Assembly (NCBI GenBank): GCA_947071365.1
Contig: CAMTFT010000057.1
Span: forward strand, 1-8,154
DNA from: an uncultured bacterium
GTDB lineage: Bacteria; Bacillota; Clostridia; Lachnospirales; Lachnospiraceae
Direction of reading: 5' to 3'
DNA length: 8,154 nt
Shown: positions 6,356 through 8,154 of the stretch, one piece after another
Numbering within the stretch: position 1 is the first letter of the stretch
How the letters are laid out: the number at the start of each line of letters is the position of its first letter
The notes under the pieces: model-generated
The model's database searches: none
The model's input: the letters and a program-made list of their open reading frames with translations, nothing else
Told to the model about the DNA's origin: nothing
Made by a program: the position numbers and the translations under genes

Positions 6356-6895
6356 CTATTTCGTAAACGGCATATTGAACAATCTCAATAATTCACGGGC
6401 TTCTTCGTCAGTCTTGGCTGTTGTAACGAAAATTACATCCATACCTCTGACCTTGTCGATCTTATCGTACTCGATTTCCGGGAAGATGAGCTGCTCCTTG
6501 ATACCAAGTGCATAGTTACCTCTGCCGTCGAACGCATTCGGGTTAACACCTCTGAAGTCACGTACTCGCGGTAATGCAAGATTGATGAGACGGTCTACGA
6601 AATCATACATCTTTTCGCCGCGCAGTGTGGTCTTACATCCGATTGCCATACCTTCTCTGATCTTGAAGTTAGCAACTGAATTTTTTGCCTTTGTGAGAAC
6701 TGCCTTCTGGCCGGTAATTGTCTCCATATCCTTTACAGCAGATTCAAGAACCTTCGCATTGTCCTTAGCCTCACCAACACCCATGTTGATGACAACCTTG
6801 TCAAGCTTCGGAACTTCCATAACGTTCTTATATCCGAATTTTTTGATCATAGCATCTACGATCTCATTTTGATAAATCTCTTTAAGTCTGCTCAA
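6356..6895 (-). CDS. rplE: 50S ribosomal protein L5 (TTG start)
   Basis: L5 binds 5S rRNA and helps form the central protuberance and the bridge to the 30S head. The 179 residues match the bacterial family: [20 protein letters not shown] at the start, [21 protein letters not shown] (28-48), then [26 protein letters not shown] and a C-terminus ending RLFNMPFTK. The start codon is TTG. AGGAGG at 6905-6910 sits 9 nt upstream, an in-frame TGA lies just upstream of that site, and no ATG or GTG lies between the TGA and the TTG. L5 proteins normally begin M-S-R-L or similar, which supports this start. It follows rplX with a 22-nt gap. Confidence 0.97.
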   Translation of the reverse strand: MSRLKEIYQNEIVDAMIKKFGYKNVMEVPKLDKVVINMGVGEAKDNAKVLESAVKDMETITGQKAVLTKAKNSVANFKIREGMAIGCKTTLRGEKMYDFVDRLINLALPRVRDFRGVNPNAFDGRGNYALGIKEQLIFPEIEYDKIDKVRGMDVIFVTTAKTDEEARELLRLFNMPFTK

Positions 6896-6904
6896 CTTGT
6901 GCGA

Positions 6905-6910
6905 CCTCCT
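6905..6910 (-). promoter_or_regulatory. Ribosome-binding site that fixes the TTG start of rplE
   Basis: AGGAGG on the minus strand lies 9 nt before the TTG at 6895. The only upstream in-frame codons after the stop are non-start codons, so this site decides the start. Confidence 0.85.
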
Positions 6911-6917
6911 CTCTCAA

Positions 6918-7217
6918 TTAGTCAATCACTTCGCCGGTAGCTTTTGCCACGCGGACTTTCTTATCTCCATCCATCTTGAAACCAACACGTGTCGGCTGTC
7001 CCTTGTGAAGGAGCATAACGTTGGATGCATCGATGAAAGACTCTTTGTTCACGATGCCGCCCTGCTGATTTGCTGCTGACGGTTTTGTATGCTTTGTTAC
7101 CATGCCCACGCCCTCAACGAGAACCTTGCCGTCTTTTACATGCAGAACCTTGCCGTCTTTGCCTTTATCTTTACCTGCGATCACCTTAACTGTATCGCCT
7201 GTCTTGATCTTATTCAT
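6918..7217 (-). CDS. rplX: 50S ribosomal protein L24
   Basis: L24 starts 50S assembly by binding the 5' end of 23S rRNA, and it lies near the exit tunnel. The 99-residue product has the N-terminal KOW motif ([20 protein letters not shown], 4-23) and the family segment [20 protein letters not shown] (40-59). An eight-residue unit beginning KDGKVL occurs twice in tandem (residues 20-25 and 28-33), backed by a 17-nt exact DNA repeat. The ATG follows AAGGAGGG, 14 nt after the rplN stop. Length is within the normal 99-105 range. Confidence 0.98.
   Translation of the reverse strand: MNKIKTGDTVKVIAGKDKGKDGKVLHVKDGKVLVEGVGMVTKHTKPSAANQQGGIVNKESFIDASNVMLLHKGQPTRVGFKMDGDKKVRVAKATGEVID
7120..7160 (-). 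repeat. Short tandem direct repeat inside rplX
   Basis: The 17-nt string AGAACCTTGCCGTCTTT (plus strand) occurs at 7120-7136 and again at 7144-7160, a period of 24 bases. It encodes the repeated KDGKVL of the L24 KOW region and keeps the reading frame. It may be a small in-frame duplication or convergence on the same beta-strand sequence. Confidence 0.8.
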
Positions 7218-7231
7218 TCTTTTGGCCCTCC

Positions 7232-7600
7232 TTATAATACTTCCGGAGCCAAAGAAACGATCTTCATGAACTTCTTATCACGAAGCTCTCTGGCTACTGG
7301 TCCAAAAATACGTGTTCCTCTCGGATTCAGGTCATCCTTGATGATAACTGCTGCGTTCTCATCAAATCTGATATATGAACCGTCTTTACGGCGAACACCC
7401 TTTACTGTACGTACTACAACAGCTTTTACAACATCGCCCTTTTTAACAACACCACCTGGTGTTGCATCTTTAACAGAAGCAACGATGATATCGCCAATAC
7501 CTGCATATCTTCTTGTAGAACCACCCATAACACGGATGCAGAGAAGCTCCTTCGCACCAGTATTATCAGCAACTCTCAGTCTGGTTTCCTGCTGTACCAT
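7232..7600 (-). CDS. rplN: 50S ribosomal protein L14
   Basis: L14 is a beta-barrel 50S protein that forms an intersubunit bridge and is the contact for the silencing factor RsfS. The 122-residue product is exactly the standard bacterial length, with [20 protein letters not shown] (1-20), [27 protein letters not shown] in the centre and the closing [25 protein letters not shown] at 7610-7615 is 9 nt from the ATG. It lies 18 nt after rpsQ and 14 nt before rplX. No unusual residues are seen. Confidence 0.98.
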   Translation of the reverse strand: MVQQETRLRVADNTGAKELLCIRVMGGSTRRYAGIGDIIVASVKDATPGGVVKKGDVVKAVVVRTVKGVRRKDGSYIRFDENAAVIIKDDLNPRGTRIFGPVARELRDKKFMKIVSLAPEVL

Positions 7601-7618
7601 GCCGATATACCTCCTATA

Positions 7619-7873
7619 CTATTTAACCTTTTCAACGATTTCAACAAGTCTCCATCTCTTATCCTTGGACAGCGGTCTTGTCTCCATAACTTTTACTGTA
7701 TCTCCGATGTTGCATTCGTTGTTCTCGTCATGAGCTTTCAGCTTGTAAGTTCTCTTTACGATTTTGTTGTAAAGCGGATGTCTTACGTGGTCTTCTACTG
7801 CAACAACGATCGTTTTGTCCATTTTATCACTGACAACCTTACCCGTACGGGTTTTTCTAAGATTTCTTTCCAC
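7619..7873 (-). CDS. rpsQ: 30S ribosomal protein S17 (GTG start)
   Basis: S17 is a primary 16S rRNA-binding OB-fold protein of the 30S body. From the GTG at 7873 it has 84 residues, beginning (M)[20 protein letters not shown] and carrying the signature [20 protein letters not shown] near the end. A longer reading from a TTG at 7894 would add seven residues (MKKGEFP). Those codons contain the Shine-Dalgarno AAAGGAG (7882-7888), which lies 8 nt from the GTG, and S17 homologues begin at the ERN segment. I therefore set the start at 7873. The gap from rpmC is 36 nt. Confidence 0.96.
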   Translation of the reverse strand: MERNLRKTRTGKVVSDKMDKTIVVAVEDHVRHPLYNKIVKRTYKLKAHDENNECNIGDTVKVMETRPLSKDKRWRLVEIVEKVK

Positions 7874-7909
7874 GGGAAATTCTCCTTTCTTCAACCTGAA
7901 TTACGCGAC

Positions 7910-8113
7910 TTAAGCGTTTGCTTTCTCTGTGATAACGGTCTGAATTCTGGCGATGTTCTTGCGAACCTCTTTGATTCTGCTTGTGTTATCCAGCTGGTTT
8001 GTTGCGTTCTGGAATCTCAGATTGAAAAGTTCCTTCTTAGCAGCTACTAATTCTTCATTTAATTCTGCAGCTGATTTGTTCTTTAAATCTTCCACATACT
8101 TATTAATTTTCAC
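7910..8113 (-). CDS. rpmC: 50S ribosomal protein L29 (GTG start overlapping rplP)
   Basis: L29 is a small two-helix protein at the exit tunnel, near the trigger factor and signal-recognition docking sites. From the GTG at 8113 it has 67 residues: (M)[20 protein letters not shown], then [20 protein letters not shown] and an antiparallel second helix. A GTG at 8122 would add MIT, but it falls inside the Shine-Dalgarno GGCGGTGAT (8118-8126). That site is an 8-of-9 match to the anti-SD complement, placed correctly for 8113. The start lies inside the 3' end of rplP: the last three rplP codons and its stop overlap the first rpmC codons, so coupled translation is likely. Confidence 0.96.
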   Translation of the reverse strand: MKINKYVEDLKNKSAAELNEELVAAKKELFNLRFQNATNQLDNTSRIKEVRKNIARIQTVITEKANA

Positions 8114-8154
8114 TGTTATCACCGCCTTCTAAGTCTGCACGAGAAACGATTTTA
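8103..8154 (-). CDS. rplP: 50S ribosomal protein L16, C-terminal end only
   Basis: Too short for routine ORF calling, this is the end of the gene upstream of rpmC. From 8153 the frame reads [16 protein letters not shown] and then TAA at 8105-8103. The lysine-rich KIV(S/A)R tail is what I expect for the L16 C-terminus in Lachnospiraceae, and rplP is the conserved gene before rpmC. L16 is a 50S protein near the A site and 5S rRNA. Only 16 residues are visible, so the identity rests mainly on position and the remembered C-terminal sequence. It overlaps rpmC by 11 nt and contains the rpmC ribosome-binding site. Confidence 0.85.
   Translation of the reverse strand, partial: KIVSRADLEGGDNSEN

Noticed and set aside
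7089..7733. Long (214-codon) plus-strand open frame opposite rplX, rplN and rpsQ
   Set aside because: It is fully antisense to three certain ribosomal-protein genes, has no ribosome-binding site and resembles no family; a shadow frame, like the other plus-strand frames in the window.
7874..7894. TTG start of rpsQ at 7894 with seven extra residues
   Set aside because: Those codons contain the Shine-Dalgarno for the GTG at 7873, and S17 homologues begin at the ERN segment.

Overview
The window is one continuous minus-strand block of a Gram-positive ribosomal-protein (S10-spc type) operon. The family-typical protein sequences, strong AGGAGG ribosome-binding sites and the gene order point to a Firmicute of class Clostridia, most likely Lachnospiraceae. 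The zinc-ribbon S14, the four-cysteine adenylate kinase lid and the small KOW-protein gene between map and infA fit that placement. The family-level call is inferred from remembered sequences, not from a search.

Read in the direction of transcription (right to left) the genes are rplP (last 16 codons), rpmC, rpsQ, rplN, rplX, rplE, rpsN (zinc type), rpsH, rplF, rplR, rpsE, rpmD, rplO, secY, adk, map, a KOW-domain RNA-binding protein gene, and infA (cut off). From rplP to secY the genes are packed tightly, usually 1-40 bases apart, with several stop/start overlaps that suggest translational coupling. The products are 50S and 30S ribosomal proteins, the membrane channel SecY, adenylate kinase (nucleotide balance), methionine aminopeptidase (N-terminal Met removal), a likely ribosome-associated RNA-binding protein and initiation factor IF-1. 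Together they build the translation machinery and process and export its products.

The first 41 bases are not genomic. Positions 8-41 match the Illumina Nextera read-2 transposase adapter, and positions 23-41 are the Tn5 mosaic end. The window therefore starts at an untrimmed contig end, and infA is broken by sequencing, not by biology.

The core genes are ordinary. What they do not explain is a set of RNA hairpins in the larger gaps. The clearest is a 54-nt, bulge-free imperfect hairpin between secY and adk, whose wobble pairs form only in the operon transcript. Two tandem hairpins lie between map and the KOW gene, and an 8-bp hairpin lies between rpsH and rplF. None is followed by a U-tract, so they look like processing or regulatory structures, not terminators. 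Four genes use non-ATG starts, including a forced TTG in rplE. I see no mobile element, CRISPR array, tRNA/rRNA gene or convincing promoter, and no gene-free stretch over about 100 bases. I see no sign of an entirely new multi-gene system.
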